The notes: generated from the sequence alone by a model not told the origin. Positions 1 through 10,047 are shown, counted from the stretch's first letter. The stretch: DNA of 64,000 bases from Arsukibacterium perlucidum DSM 18276 (GCF_000382165.1 NZ_KB907715.1:28544-92543); one strand, 5' to 3'. Translations and numbers: made by a program.

Positions 1-67
1 TGATTTTCAAGTGCTTGAAGTCATTGGTTATGATTGAATTTTGTGCGATTCGCGCACCAAGGCGGGC

Positions 68-111
68 ATTATAACCCTGAACTTAACTGTAATAAAAATG
101 AAATATGACTG
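68..111 (-). promoter_or_regulatory. Possible leftward promoter near window edge
   Basis: On the minus strand there is a perfect TATAAT at 73-68. It is preceded by AT-rich sequence with Pho-like 7-mers (ATTTCAT-tttt-ATTACAG), but these are not at the usual 10 bp distance from the -10. A transcript from here would leave the window to the left, so its gene is not visible. Weak evidence. Confidence 0.25.
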
Positions 112-124
112 CAGGCTGAAGACA

Positions 125-160
125 GTACGCCCAACCCATTTTACAGCAGGTTGAGCGTAC
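125..160 (-). terminator. Hairpin after phoU1
   Basis: GTACGC and CAACC at 125-136 pair with GGTTG and GCGTAC at 149-160, with one internal mismatch and a 12-nt loop. It lies just downstream of the phoU1 stop on the minus strand. There is no strong T tract, so it may be a weak terminator or an mRNA 3'-end stabiliser. Confidence 0.4.
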
Positions 161-179
161 AGTGATTGACAGGCCAGAC

Positions 180-890
180 TTAACTACGTGCTTCCTTTTC
201 CAGCATTTCTTCTGAGCTGTGCCGAACCACTTTACCTTTTACAAAAAAGATAATGTATTCAGACAGGTTTTTGCAGCGATCACCAATCCGTTCCAATGAA
301 CGGGCTGACCAGAGTACATTCATGATTTTTGGAATAGAGCGTGGGTCTTCAATCATATAGGTCATTAGCTGACGGGTGATTGACTCGTATTCACGGTCTA
401 CTTTTTTATCTTCTTTATGCACAGTCAGTGCTGCTTCAACATCCATCCTGGCAAATGCATCCAGTACATCATGTAACATCTGACCGACATGCCGGCCAAG
501 ATTGTCAAGATTAACCAATAAATCCTGCTGGGCACTATTAAATGATTCCAGCGCTACCTTGGCGATACGACGGGTCTCATCACCAATCCTCTCAAGATCA
601 GCAATTGTCTTTAAAATCGCCATAATCAGCCGTAAATCGCTGGCGGCAGGCTGGCGCTTGGCAATAATCCGGGTGCATTCCTGATCAATCTGAAGTTCCC
701 AGTCGTTTACCTTTAAGTCGTTCTGAATTACTTGTTGCGCCAGTTCACTGTCACTGTTGGCTATTGCTTCCAGTGCATCAAACAGCTGTCTTTCAATCAG
801 GCCACCCATAGCCATTACATGGTTACGAACCTGTTCTATCTCTTCATTAAACTGACTGGAGATATGCTTTGATAAATTTAACTTGTCCAT
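180..890 (-). CDS. phoU: Phosphate transport regulator PhoU (copy 1)
   Basis: PhoU is a cytoplasmic helical protein that links the Pst transporter to the PhoR kinase and keeps the Pho regulon off when phosphate is plentiful. The protein has 236 residues, the normal size, with the two duplicated three-helix PhoU domains. Both metal-binding type motifs are visible: [13 protein letters not shown] in the first repeat and [12 protein letters not shown] in the second. An AAGGG ribosome site precedes the ATG. It is the last gene of pstSCAB-phoU, 44 bp after pstB1. A second, more divergent phoU lies at 41964-42656. Identification is certain from motifs and context. Confidence 0.97.
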   Translation of the reverse strand: MDKLNLSKHISSQFNEEIEQVRNHVMAMGGLIERQLFDALEAIANSDSELAQQVIQNDLKVNDWELQIDQECTRIIAKRQPAASDLRLIMAILKTIADLERIGDETRRIAKVALESFNSAQQDLLVNLDNLGRHVGQMLHDVLDAFARMDVEAALTVHKEDKKVDREYESITRQLMTYMIEDPRSIPKIMNVLWSARSLERIGDRCKNLSEYIIFFVKGKVVRHSSEEMLEKEARS

Positions 891-934
891 CGACTGACCC
901 TTGCTGCTAGTAAATGTGCTGCCTGCTGAAACCG

Positions 935-1702
935 CTAGCCAAAGCGTCCGGTAATATAGTCCTCGGTGGCGCGCTGGCTGGGATCAGTAAACATCTTATT
1001 TGTTTCATCAAACTCTATCAGCTGCCCCATATTTAAAAAAGCGGTGTAATCCGACACCCGGGCAGCCTGTTGCATATTGTGCGTCACTATTACCAGAGTA
1101 TAGTGCTGTTTTAAATCGTACATCAGTTCTTCAATTTTCAAGGTTGAAATTGGATCTAATGCCGAGGCGGGTTCATCCAGCAATAACACTTCAGGTTCTA
1201 TTGCTATCGCCCGCGCAATAACTAAGCGTTGTTGCTGGCCCCCGGATAAATTTACGGCACTTTCATGTAACCGGTCACGTACTTCCTCCCACAGTGCTGC
1301 TTTACGTAAAGCCGACTCCACCAACTCATCCAGCTGGCGTGTTTGCTTTATACCTTGTAAGCGTAGGCCAAAAGCCACATTTTCGTATACACTGTGCGGA
1401 AATGGATTAGGCTTTTGAAAAACAATACCTACCCTGCGCCTGAGCTCTGCCACTTCAACGGCGGAGTGATAAATATTCTGGCCGTCCAGCAATACTTTGC
1501 CTGTTGTCACAGTGTCTTCCAGCAATTCATTCATCCGGTTAAAACTGCGCAATAAGCTAGATTTACCGCAGCCGGAGGGGCCGATAAAAGCAGTAATCTT
1601 ATGCTGTGGGATACGCAAATTAACGTGTTGCAGCACGGTTTTATCGGCAAATTTAAGCGATAAATCCTGAACTTCCAGTTTTGCTGTAACCTCTGCCGTC
1701 AT
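935..1702 (-). CDS. pstB: Phosphate ABC transporter ATPase PstB (system 1)
   Basis: This is the ATP-hydrolysing subunit that powers phosphate import through PstC and PstA at the inner membrane. At 255 residues it is the usual length. Walker A is [11 protein letters not shown] near residue 42, the ABC signature is LSGGQQQRL near 153, Walker B is [14 protein letters not shown], and the switch His is in [10 protein letters not shown]. The substitution of Ala for Cys after DEP (DEPASALDP; PstB2 has DEPCSALDP) separates it from system 2. An AAGGT site precedes the ATG. It sits 28 bp after pstA1 in the same operon. Confidence 0.97.
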   Translation of the reverse strand: MTAEVTAKLEVQDLSLKFADKTVLQHVNLRIPQHKITAFIGPSGCGKSSLLRSFNRMNELLEDTVTTGKVLLDGQNIYHSAVEVAELRRRVGIVFQKPNPFPHSVYENVAFGLRLQGIKQTRQLDELVESALRKAALWEEVRDRLHESAVNLSGGQQQRLVIARAIAIEPEVLLLDEPASALDPISTLKIEELMYDLKQHYTLVIVTHNMQQAARVSDYTAFLNMGQLIEFDETNKMFTDPSQRATEDYITGRFG

Positions 1703-1730
1703 ATCATACCTTATAATTGTTACAGTTTTA

Positions 1731-2720
1731 TTACTCTGATACTGGCCGGTTGCGATAACGCAAGTTTAAGCGTTTACGCAAGCGATAAGCCGTCAGATTA
1801 AGTATAAATATCAGCGTAATCAGCACCAGTGCTGACGCAAAAACCAAAGGTTCAGCCCGCTGTGCATCCTGACTTTGCAAACCGGCATCATAAATATGCA
1901 TGCCCAGGCTGGTAATTTTCTGTTGTAGCTGCAAATAAGGAAACTCGCTGCTAAGTGGCAGCGCCGGCACCGACTTTACCACACCAACAAACAGCAATGG
2001 CGCAACTTCACCGGCAGCCCGTGCTATCGCCAGCATCAATGCTGTCACCATTGCAGGAGAAGCCTGGGGTAACACTATTTTCCAAATTACTTCTGCCTTG
2101 GTTGCACCCAGCGCAAAGCAACCCAGCCGCAGATTTTTTGGAATGCCCGCCAGTCCCTGCTCAGTCGCAACGATTACCACTGGCAGCGTTAACAACGCAA
2201 GGGTTAATGACACCCACAACAAGCCCGGTGTACCAAAGGTCGGTGTGGGCAGGCTGTCACGATAGAATAGATTATCGATGCTGCCACCCAGGAAATAAAC
2301 GAAAAAACCAAGGCCAAACACCCCAAAAACAATAGAAGGAACACCGGCCAGATTATGCACTGCCACCCGGATAACCCTCAGTAACGGGCCTTCTTTGGCG
2401 TATTCATGCAAATAGACTGCAGCCAGAACACCTAATGGTGTCACCAATACCGACATCAATAACACCATCAACACCGTACCCAGTATCGCAGGGAAAATAC
2501 CGCCATGACTTGAAGAACCGGTGAGGAAGTGCCACCAGTTGCTTAAGTACTGCACTAATTTTGCACCAACATGCCCCGGCATCTCAGCGGGCCAGAACAC
2601 TCCGATACTTTGCACCACCATAAAGACCAGCAAGCTGCCTACCAGCAACAGGCTCAGCGCAACTGCGCCAGCGTTCAGCCAAATCCAGGGGTTACCGTGT
2701 CGAAACCAGTTTCTGAGCAT
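1731..2720 (-). CDS. pstA: Phosphate ABC transporter permease PstA (system 1)
   Basis: PstA forms half of the phosphate channel in the inner membrane, paired with PstC. The 329 residues hold an N-terminal membrane anchor (about 17-40), a periplasmic stretch, and five further hydrophobic helices. The cytoplasmic EAA coupling loop is visible as [15 protein letters not shown] near residue 205, followed by the conserved [11 protein letters not shown]. This is the ordinary short form, unlike the 463-residue PstA2. It starts two bases after the pstC1 stop, so the two are translationally coupled. Confidence 0.96.
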   Translation of the reverse strand: MLRNWFRHGNPWIWLNAGAVALSLLLVGSLLVFMVVQSIGVFWPAEMPGHVGAKLVQYLSNWWHFLTGSSSHGGIFPAILGTVLMVLLMSVLVTPLGVLAAVYLHEYAKEGPLLRVIRVAVHNLAGVPSIVFGVFGLGFFVYFLGGSIDNLFYRDSLPTPTFGTPGLLWVSLTLALLTLPVVIVATEQGLAGIPKNLRLGCFALGATKAEVIWKIVLPQASPAMVTALMLAIARAAGEVAPLLFVGVVKSVPALPLSSEFPYLQLQQKITSLGMHIYDAGLQSQDAQRAEPLVFASALVLITLIFILNLTAYRLRKRLNLRYRNRPVSE

Positions 2721-2722
2721 GC

Positions 2723-4543
2723 TTACAATCTCTGATACTTTTTACGTAGCCGCTGCCGGATAACTTCAGCAGCAGTATTGGCTGCAAAGGTAAAGAGCAG
2801 TAATACCAGAGCGGCAACAAACAATACCCGGAAATGGCTACTGCCAACTGTCGCCTCTGGCAACTCAATAACCAGGGTGGCGGTTAAACTGCGCAGCCCT
2901 TCGAATATATTAAAATTAGTTATCGGGCTGTTGCCGGTCGCCATCAAAATAATCATGGTTTCACCTATTGCCCGGCCAAAACCTACCAGCACGGCAGCAA
3001 TAAGCCCCGGCGCTGCCAGTGGCAGACTGATCCTAAGCACCGTTTGCCAGGGAGTAGCTCCAAGCGCTAATGCTCCCCGGGTTAACTGCGGAGGTACCTG
3101 ATGTAATACATCATCAGCAATAGTAAAAATACCCGGCACTACGGCGAAGCCCATAGCAATGCCAATAATTAAAGCATTACGTTGCTCGTAGTATATGCCC
3201 AGCTGATCCAGATATAACCGCAAACCACCGTTAAATAAGGTGCCATCTAAACGGTTCGCCATCAGAAATACCAAACCACTGATTAAAGCCAGCCACCCCA
3301 TTAATAGCAGTATTTCACGTCCACCACTACAGTGCTGCCGGACGCTAGCCGGCAGCCGCGGCCACAATGCTGCGAATATAAGAATACTCAGCGGTAGCAT
3401 AACCACCCACAGTAAAAGCGCCAGCAAGTGCCCTTCGATAACCGGTGCCAGCCATACTGCAGCAATAAAACCCAGAATAACTGTTGGAAAAGCCGCCATC
3501 AGTTCAATTAAGCCCTTTATGCGCCGGCGTGGCCCCGCCGGTAAAAAACAGGCGGTATAAATGGCCGCCATAATAGCCAGTGGCGCCGCGAACAGCATGG
3601 CATATAGGGCGGCCTTCAGAGTGCCTATCGTTAACGGCACTAACGAGAATTTCGGTTGGTAATCATCAGCTGCAGAAGAGGTTTGCCAGACGAAATCGGG
3701 CCGGGCAAAACCTTCATACCAAACACTATGCCATAGAGTTTGCCAGTTAACCTCGGGGTGAGGATTGTGTAACACAAAGTGGTAGCGGCTAGTATTGGTG
3801 TCAACACTCAGTTGCTGGTTATCCTTAGCAAAGGTCAAAGCAGTAGCGCCGGTAATCCCGCTGGCTTGTTGCCATAAAGGCTTCGCCATGGTGGAGTAAT
3901 ACAACGCCAGCTGGCCATCGGCCGCCAGCGTAGCAAAGCCCCGTCGGTTATGCTCTGCGGCAATATGCAGTATTGCTGCCTGCTGGCCGGGTAATTCTCT
4001 GACCAGCCGCAAATGTGCTGCACTGCTGTTGTCTGCCAGTAAGAACCACTGCTGCAGGCGGCCACTCTGATAGCCCACCAGTACTGCCTGATCTGCTGCC
4101 AGCCATTGTAAACTGGTAAGGGTGTCACTGGTTTCAGTTAGCCGCCACTGTTGTAAACAATTATGGCTAAACTTTACCGAGTACAAACAAGCGGCACCAT
4201 CAGCCGATGCCAGCAAGGTATAGTTGCCACTGGCAGATACCGCGCTAAATACCCCGGGATCAGACCAGCCTGGAATTGCCATGGCTACTTTTGTCAAATC
4301 AGGCACCGGCACGGTTGTCTGGTCCGGCAAATACTCCAGGGCCACAGGCGGCAACGCCGTACCGCGAATATCCCTGAACAACGGCACCACTTCACTGAAT
4401 AAGTAAATAAATAAAGCTGCCAGCATCAACACGACGCTGATACCGGACAAACCAATTACCGCGTGTAGCAGACGATTATACCAGCGCCGGCGACGCTGTA
4501 GTTTTTGGGAAACGCCACGCTCTGACGTCCGCTGCATGGTCAT
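2723..4543 (-). CDS. pstC: Phosphate ABC transporter permease PstC with large periplasmic insert (system 1)
   Basis: PstC is the second channel subunit of the Pst importer. The 606-residue protein is almost twice the classic PstC length. After a first membrane helix (about residues 27-50) comes a soluble, beta-rich segment of roughly 240 residues, with repeats such as LTSLQWLAADQAVLVGYQSG that recall beta-propeller blades. The permease domain fills the C-terminal half and includes the EAA loop GATPWQTVLRISLPL and RAIGETMIILMATG. I place the start at 4543 rather than the longer frame at 4585 because GGAG lies 5 bases upstream and the ATG overlaps the pstS1 stop (ATGA). Long PstC proteins are known in gammaproteobacteria; the insert's job is unknown. 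Confidence 0.93.
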   Translation of the reverse strand: MTMQRTSERGVSQKLQRRRRWYNRLLHAVIGLSGISVVLMLAALFIYLFSEVVPLFRDIRGTALPPVALEYLPDQTTVPVPDLTKVAMAIPGWSDPGVFSAVSASGNYTLLASADGAACLYSVKFSHNCLQQWRLTETSDTLTSLQWLAADQAVLVGYQSGRLQQWFLLADNSSAAHLRLVRELPGQQAAILHIAAEHNRRGFATLAADGQLALYYSTMAKPLWQQASGITGATALTFAKDNQQLSVDTNTSRYHFVLHNPHPEVNWQTLWHSVWYEGFARPDFVWQTSSAADDYQPKFSLVPLTIGTLKAALYAMLFAAPLAIMAAIYTACFLPAGPRRRIKGLIELMAAFPTVILGFIAAVWLAPVIEGHLLALLLWVVMLPLSILIFAALWPRLPASVRQHCSGGREILLLMGWLALISGLVFLMANRLDGTLFNGGLRLYLDQLGIYYEQRNALIIGIAMGFAVVPGIFTIADDVLHQVPPQLTRGALALGATPWQTVLRISLPLAAPGLIAAVLVGFGRAIGETMIILMATGNSPITNFNIFEGLRSLTATLVIELPEATVGSSHFRVLFVAALVLLLFTFAANTAAEVIRQRLRKKYQRL

Positions 4544-5526
4544 AATTGCTCCGGTTCCGCTGGCAGTCCCAGCTTCTGGCGCCAAAGCCTGATGACCTCT
4601 TCTGGTAGCGGTAAAAAACCATCCTGCCCCACTAACTGCTGACCGGTCGGTGATAACACCAGATCGAAAAATGCCTGCTCATTTGCGGTTAAAGGTTGCC
4701 CCGGCGCCCGGTTGACGTAAATGTAGAGCTGGCGGGCCAGAGGGTAATCACCTGCCTGTGCGTTAGCGGCGGTTGGCGCAAATGCCGGGCCGTCAGCTGT
4801 CGCTAACGCCAGTACTTTAACATCGTCTGTAGCATAGCCAATGCCGGAGTAACCAATACCCGTTACCGACTGGCTGATCGCTCTGAGCATAGCGGACGAC
4901 CCGGCCAGCTGGTTGGTGCGGGCTTTGATATCACCATTACACAACACATGTTGTTTAAAGTAGCCATAAGTACCCGACACTGAATTGCGGCTGTATAAGC
5001 TGATAAAGCGCTGCTGCCAGTGCCCTGTTAAGCCCAGTTGTCCCCAGTGCTGGATATCAGCCGGTGCACCACAGCGCCGGTTTACCGAAAATATGGCATC
5101 CAGCTGGGTCAGGCTCAAATGGGTTAACGGATTATCGGGATGAACATACACAGCCAGCAAATCTATTGCTACCGGCACTGCGGTTGGCGGGTAACCAAAA
5201 CGCTCAGTGAACTGCTGCAGTTCAGTCTGGCGCATAGCCCGGCTCATTGGTCCAAGTTGAGCGGTGCCCTCAATCAACGCTACCGGCGCCGTAGATGAAC
5301 CAATGCTTTGGATCTGAAAATTTACTGTAGGGTAGCGACGACGATACTCGTCTCCCCACAATTGCATAACCTGCTGCAGGGTATCAGAGCCAACACTGGA
5401 CAAAGTACTGTCAGATTTAGCGGCAACCTCAGACACGCCGGTACTACCAATAAAGATTATTAGTATCATCCCCGGCAAAAATGTCCGCCACCTGCTTAAC
5501 GCCATCTGTTTTGTACCCGTACTCAC
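4540..5526 (-). CDS. pstS: Periplasmic phosphate-binding protein PstS-like (system 1)
   Basis: This is the substrate-binding protein that delivers phosphate to the PstCA channel. It has 328 residues with an N-terminal export signal (hydrophobic residues about 14-32, cleavage near VAAKS). Ligand-loop residues typical of this family are seen in SVGSDTL (normally AGSST or similar), GSSTAPVAL, SGTYGYF and GIGYSGIGY. It differs clearly from PstS2 at 38595 and belongs to the branch paired with long PstC proteins. It is the first gene of the operon, and its stop overlaps the pstC1 start by 4 bp. A degenerate PhoB half-site lies upstream. Confidence 0.93.
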   Translation of the reverse strand: MSTGTKQMALSRWRTFLPGMILIIFIGSTGVSEVAAKSDSTLSSVGSDTLQQVMQLWGDEYRRRYPTVNFQIQSIGSSTAPVALIEGTAQLGPMSRAMRQTELQQFTERFGYPPTAVPVAIDLLAVYVHPDNPLTHLSLTQLDAIFSVNRRCGAPADIQHWGQLGLTGHWQQRFISLYSRNSVSGTYGYFKQHVLCNGDIKARTNQLAGSSAMLRAISQSVTGIGYSGIGYATDDVKVLALATADGPAFAPTAANAQAGDYPLARQLYIYVNRAPGQPLTANEQAFFDLVLSPTGQQLVGQDGFLPLPEEVIRLWRQKLGLPAEPEQL

Positions 5527-5540
5527 TGACTTACTGCTAT

Positions 5541-5563
5541 CTTATAACAGCAAAACGTGACAA
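5541..5563 (-). promoter_or_regulatory. Weak PhoB box and -10 for pstS1 operon
   Basis: On the minus strand one good PhoB unit, TTGTCAC (5563-5557), is followed after exactly 10 bp by TATAAG (5546-5541). The unit 11 bp upstream (GGTTTGC) does not match the consensus. Spacing is right, but only half of the box is present, so control by PhoB is plausible rather than clear. Confidence 0.4.
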
Positions 5564-5708
5564 GACAGCAAACCAAAAATAAATTGTTAAGTAGCGTTTT
5601 AAAATCAGAAAGTTGTGTCTACACTCTAAAACACTTTTTAACTCATCTTAAACAGAACTAACGCACCCAAAGCAGTTTAACCTTTGGTGATAGAAAGGAA
5701 ATATCCAT

Positions 5709-6209
5709 ATGAAGCAGTTAATCCTTACCGTTATTGGTAAAGATAAAGCAGGGTTAGTAGAGCAATTAGCCAGAGTAGTTAACGACCACAATGGTAACTG
5801 GATGGCCAGTAACTTAAGCCACCTGGCGGGTTATTTCGCCGGCATAGTGCAAATAGAAGTGGCCGAACCAGATTTAGGCACTTTAGTTACCGCACTGAGT
5901 GAAATCAGTGACTTAGATATTAAAGTACAACAAGGTGAGCAAAGCGAGCTGAATAAACAACAGCAGTTACGTTTTGTAATTACCGGTAACGACCGCCCTG
6001 GCATTGTCCGTGAATTGTCGTCAGTGATTAAACACAAAGGCACCAACATTATTCAGTTTTCCAGTAATAAACAAAGCGCTCCAAACTGGGGAGTACCGTT
6101 GTTTCATGCCGAAGCGACGGTGCAGCTACCGGCTGGTTTAAGCCGCGATGAAGTTATCAAGGCGCTGGAAGCCATTGCTGCCGACATTGTGGTGGACGTG
6201 GAAACCTGA
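5709..6209 (+). CDS. GcvR-like protein with two ACT domains
   Basis: The 166-residue protein consists of two ACT domains, about residues 1-75 and 85-165, each opening with the family pattern (LILTVIGKDKAGLVEQLA and FVITGNDRPGIVRELS). It resembles GcvR, which in E. coli counteracts GcvA at the glycine cleavage operon, but it is shorter than E. coli GcvR and has no DNA-binding region. Ligand and target cannot be read from the sequence. A strong AAGGAA site lies upstream of the ATG. It sits between divergent pstS1 and ppk with its own promoter region, so a link to phosphate is not implied. Confidence 0.8.
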   Translation: MKQLILTVIGKDKAGLVEQLARVVNDHNGNWMASNLSHLAGYFAGIVQIEVAEPDLGTLVTALSEISDLDIKVQQGEQSELNKQQQLRFVITGNDRPGIVRELSSVIKHKGTNIIQFSSNKQSAPNWGVPLFHAEATVQLPAGLSRDEVIKALEAIAADIVVDVET

Positions 6210-6288
6210 GCAGGCTGCTAACCTGCCCCTCAATTACACCACCATAACGTATCAGCAAACCTGCACCCAGCTAAGCGCTGGGTTGCGT

Positions 6289-6322
6289 GTTTCATCATAT
6301 TGTCACAAAAATGCCATAGTGT
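6289..6322 (+). promoter_or_regulatory. PhoB box and -10 upstream of ppk
   Basis: GTTTCAT-cata-TTGTCAC occupies 6289-6306, two PhoB units 11 bp apart. TAGTGT at 6317-6322 lies 10 bp after the second unit, the usual position of the -10 in PhoB-activated promoters. A third unit-like 7-mer, ATGCCAT, continues the 11-bp phase at 6311. Confidence 0.7.
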
Positions 6323-6353
6323 GCTTTGCAGGCAGTTAGCAGGAGCAATCAGA

Positions 6354-8489
6354 ATGGATCAGCCAGCATCTCAACACCACCATCACGGGGCGCACCCTGA
6401 CTACCCGTTATTTCCGCGCGAATTAAGCTGGCTGGCGTTCAATGGCCGGGTACTGCAGGAAGCAGCCGACACCCGCAACCCGCCAATAGAGCGGCTGCGG
6501 TTTTTAGGGATTTATTCGAATAATCTTGATGAATTTTTCCGGGTTCGGGTAGCCGATGTGAAACGGCGGATCCTGCTGAAAAAATACCAGACCTGGGAGC
6601 ATGAGGATGCCGAAACCCTGTTACAGCAAATTCAGCTGCAGGTAAAAGAGCTTGGTAAACAATTTAACAAAATTTATATGGATATTCAGCTGGAGCTGCG
6701 CAAGCATAATATTGAACTGATTGACGACAGCAAACTGACTGATGCTCAGTCCAACTGGGTTAAAACCTTTTTCCGGCGCGAAGTTAAACGCCATATTTCA
6801 CCGATTATCCTGTCCAGTACCGACAGTTCGCTCAGCAAAATTCTGGAAGATAATACCACCTACCTGATGGTGGAAATGACCGGTAGCGGCAAACCCGATT
6901 ATGCGATTATTGAAGTACCCACTGCTGAGGTTTCGCGCTTTATCGAATTGCCACTGCACTTAAATACCCGCAAAAAGAATGGCCACTACCGCCGGCAGAT
7001 ACTATTGCTGGACGATATTATTAACCATTGTGTCAGTGACTTGTTTAATGGTTTTTTTCAGTTTGACAGTATTTGTACTTTTTCACTGAAACTAACCCGC
7101 GACGCCGAATACAACATCAGCGATACCCTGGACCAGAGCCTGATTGATAAAATGTCCAAAGGTATCCGCCAGCGTTTAAAATCTGAGCCCACCCGGCTGG
7201 TATACGATGCTGCTATGCCAGAGCAGATGTTGAAAGTACTGACTAAACAACTCGGCACCAGTTCTACCGATGCGCTTATTGCCGGTAGTCGCTATCGTAA
7301 CTTTAAAGATTTTATTGGCTTTCCTAACCTCGGCCACCAGAGTATGGAATTTCCGCCAATGGAGCCATTGCCCAGCCCTGATTTTGAGCATTACCCTACC
7401 AGTTTTGATGCGATCCGGGCCACCGATATAATGCTGTATTATCCCTATCACAATTTCAGTTATTTTACTGAATGGGTGCGCCAGGCGTCGTTCGATCCGA
7501 AAGTCAGCCACATCAAAATGACCATGTACCGGGTGGCTAAACACTCGCGGGTTATTCACTCTTTATTGGATGCGGTTCGCAACGGTAAAAAAGTCACGGT
7601 CGTGGTAGAGTTAAAAGCCCGTTTTGACGAAGAAAATAACATTAACTGGGCCCGGCGGATGACCGATGCCGGCATTGAAGTCATTTTCGGCCAGACCACC
7701 CTGAAAATACATTCAAAACTGTGTTTAATTACCCGCCAGGAAAAAGGCAAAGCCATGCGCTATGGCCATATCGGCACCGGCAATTTTAATGAGAAAACCG
7801 CCCGTATTTACACCGACATGAGCCTGTTTACCTGTCATAGCGAAATCACTACCGAAATCGACCAGGTATTTGAGTTTATTCAGTACTCGTACCGGCCTTT
7901 TAATTTTCAGCACTTAATTGTCTCGCCTACCTGGAGCCGGCCACGTCTGCTCAGTTTAATTCAGCGCGAAATCGATTTTGCTACCAGCGGCCGTAAAGCA
8001 GAGATTTTCCTGAAAGTGAATAACCTGGTCGATGAAGAAATTGTGCAACTGCTGTATAAAGCCAGCCAGGCCGGAGTTAAAATCCGGATGATCATCCGCG
8101 GCATGTGCTCTTTAATGCCAGGTTTACCGGGTAAAAGCCAGAATATAAAAATCATTAGCGTACTGGACCGATACCTGGAACATGCCCGGGTGTATTTGTT
8201 TCATAATGGCGGCGATACCGCACTCTATATTTCGTCGGCAGACTGGATGACCCGCAATATTGATCAGCGGGTAGAGGTTGGCGTACCTGTGTATGATAAC
8301 CGGATTAAACAACAAATTATCAGTACCCTTGATATCCAGTGGCGGGATAACGTGAAGGCGCGTATTATTGACGGCAAACATTCCAACGCTTATGTTAAGC
8401 GCGGCAATAAACGCAATCTGCGTTCCCAGCAGGAAATTTACCATTTTCTGGCGCGACAACAGGCGGTACAGGTTGATGCAGACAATTGA
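6354..8489 (+). CDS. ppk: Polyphosphate kinase 1
   Basis: PPK1 reversibly polymerises the gamma phosphate of ATP into polyphosphate and is usually membrane-associated. The protein has 711 residues, close to the E. coli enzyme. The N-terminal domain begins with FPRELSWLAFNGRVLQEA, and the two phospholipase-D-like catalytic domains follow. The phosphorylated His lies in GHIGTGNFNEKTARIYTD, with KARFDEENNINWAR just before it. I chose ATG 6354, preceded by GGAG at 8 bases; the earlier in-frame start at 6300 would fall inside the PhoB box. It overlaps ppx by 4 bp, so synthesis and breakdown of polyphosphate are coexpressed under likely PhoB control. Confidence 0.97.
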   Translation: MDQPASQHHHHGAHPDYPLFPRELSWLAFNGRVLQEAADTRNPPIERLRFLGIYSNNLDEFFRVRVADVKRRILLKKYQTWEHEDAETLLQQIQLQVKELGKQFNKIYMDIQLELRKHNIELIDDSKLTDAQSNWVKTFFRREVKRHISPIILSSTDSSLSKILEDNTTYLMVEMTGSGKPDYAIIEVPTAEVSRFIELPLHLNTRKKNGHYRRQILLLDDIINHCVSDLFNGFFQFDSICTFSLKLTRDAEYNISDTLDQSLIDKMSKGIRQRLKSEPTRLVYDAAMPEQMLKVLTKQLGTSSTDALIAGSRYRNFKDFIGFPNLGHQSMEFPPMEPLPSPDFEHYPTSFDAIRATDIMLYYPYHNFSYFTEWVRQASFDPKVSHIKMTMYRVAKHSRVIHSLLDAVRNGKKVTVVVELKARFDEENNINWARRMTDAGIEVIFGQTTLKIHSKLCLITRQEKGKAMRYGHIGTGNFNEKTARIYTDMSLFTCHSEITTEIDQVFEFIQYSYRPFNFQHLIVSPTWSRPRLLSLIQREIDFATSGRKAEIFLKVNNLVDEEIVQLLYKASQAGVKIRMIIRGMCSLMPGLPGKSQNIKIISVLDRYLEHARVYLFHNGGDTALYISSADWMTRNIDQRVEVGVPVYDNRIKQQIISTLDIQWRDNVKARIIDGKHSNAYVKRGNKRNLRSQQEIYHFLARQQAVQVDADN

Positions 8490-10018
8490 CAGATTCTGAA
8501 CAGATAGCGTCCTCAAACGCTGACTATATGGCAGCCGTTGATCTCGGCTCCAATAGCTTTCATATGGTGATTGCCCGGGTAATTGACGGCTCATTGCAAC
8601 TGCTGCATCGCGAGAAACAAAAAGTGCAGTTGGCTGAAGGTCTTAACGATGAGCTGGTGCTAAGCGAAGAAGCAATTGAGCGCGGTTTACAGGTACTGGC
8701 CCAGTTTGCCGATACATTACAGCCGTTCGCACCGAATGCCGTGCGGGTTATTGCCACTTACACCCTGCGCCGGGCCCGCAACTCAGCCACATTTTTGCGC
8801 CGGGCCAAAGTTGTATTTCCGTTTCCGATAGAAGTCATATCCGGTCAGGAAGAAGCCCGCTTTATTTATCAGGGCGTAGCTCACTTTGAACATTTCAGCG
8901 CTAAAAGGCTGGTGGTTGATATTGGTGGTGGTAGTACCGAATTTGCCATTGGCGAAGGGTTACAGCCGCTGCGTTTAAGTAGCCGGAATATGGGCTGTGT
9001 CAGTTATGGCCAGAGCCATTTTGCTCAGGGTAAAATCAGCCCGCGCCGTTTTGAACGGGCTATCTTGCAGGCCGAGCAGGAGCTGGAGCCGATAGTCAGC
9101 AGTTTTCGTAACGCCGGCTGGCAACAGGCCGTTGGCACCTCAGGCACCATTAAAACCATTAAAGATGTGATCAGTGGTTTTGGCTGGAATAACAACAGTA
9201 TTCGCCTGAACGATTTAACTGCGCTGAAGCGCCATTTACTGCAATATAACCACGCCAGCGAACTAGAATTAGTTGGCTTAACCGACGATCGTAAGTTGCT
9301 GCTTTGCCCTGGCCTGGCCATTTTAATTGCAGCTTTTACCATGCTGCAAATTGATGAAATGGTGTATGTCGATGCCGCGCTGCGTGAGGGTGTGTTATAT
9401 GAAATGAGCGAGCGGTTACAGCATCACGACATCCGCGAGCATACTATCAGTAGCATGATGCGCCGTTACACCGTAGACGATGCGCAAACCCAACGGGTGC
9501 AACATACGGCAGAGGCGCTGTTTTCCAGGGTGCAGACCGCCTGGCAACTGACTGACGACGATGGCTTACTGCTAAGTTTTGCCTGCAGGGTTTATGAAAT
9601 AGGCCTGCACATTAATTCTTCGGGCATTCAGAAACACTCCGCCTATATTTTGCAAAACGCTAACCTGCCGGGCTTTAACCAGGAACAGCAACAACTGCTA
9701 GCCTGCCTGGTGCGCTTTCACCGCCGCAAAATCAGGGCTGATGAGCTGCCCATCTTTAGTTTGTATCAGTTGCCTCAGGTAATAAACCTGCTGGTCTTGT
9801 TACGGTTAGCGGTATTACTAAACCAAAAGCGGCGCGACGATTTCGTACCTGAGTTTACACTCAGCGCCAGTGCCCAGCAGCTGCAATTAGTGTTGCCACC
9901 AGCGTGGCTGGCCCAGCAAAGTGTGTTGTCTGCTGATTTACAGCTGGAACAAAAAGCATTAAAGAAAATCGCTTTCAGGCTGGATTGCCCGGGCCTGCTT
10001 GAGACTGTTATTTATTAA
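8486..10018 (+). CDS. ppx: Exopolyphosphatase
   Basis: Ppx removes terminal phosphates from polyphosphate (or converts pppGpp, as the related GppA does). At 510 residues it matches E. coli Ppx in length and start region. The actin-like ATPase fold motifs are clear: AAVDLGSNSFHMVIAR near residue 16, VVDIGGGSTEFAIG near 140, and SGTIKTIKD. A C-terminal HD-like helical domain follows (about residues 310-510). The start is a TTG that overlaps the ppk stop (TTGA); an ATG at 8528 would remove the short N-terminal extension seen in this family. The pair forms a polyphosphate operon. Confidence 0.95.
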   Translation: MTDSEQIASSNADYMAAVDLGSNSFHMVIARVIDGSLQLLHREKQKVQLAEGLNDELVLSEEAIERGLQVLAQFADTLQPFAPNAVRVIATYTLRRARNSATFLRRAKVVFPFPIEVISGQEEARFIYQGVAHFEHFSAKRLVVDIGGGSTEFAIGEGLQPLRLSSRNMGCVSYGQSHFAQGKISPRRFERAILQAEQELEPIVSSFRNAGWQQAVGTSGTIKTIKDVISGFGWNNNSIRLNDLTALKRHLLQYNHASELELVGLTDDRKLLLCPGLAILIAAFTMLQIDEMVYVDAALREGVLYEMSERLQHHDIREHTISSMMRRYTVDDAQTQRVQHTAEALFSRVQTAWQLTDDDGLLLSFACRVYEIGLHINSSGIQKHSAYILQNANLPGFNQEQQQLLACLVRFHRRKIRADELPIFSLYQLPQVINLLVLLRLAVLLNQKRRDDFVPEFTLSASAQQLQLVLPPAWLAQQSVLSADLQLEQKALKKIAFRLDCPGLLETVIY

Positions 10019-10047
10019 TACAGGTGTTTGTTAAAGCAATTGTCGAT

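Noticed and set aside
6300..6353. An N-terminal extension of PPK starting at 6300
   Set aside because: The start would fall in the PhoB box, has no ribosome site, and adds residues not seen at the family N-terminus.
8124..8594. A 156-codon minus-strand frame across the ppk-ppx junction
   Set aside because: It is antisense to two strongly conserved genes and shows no family motif.
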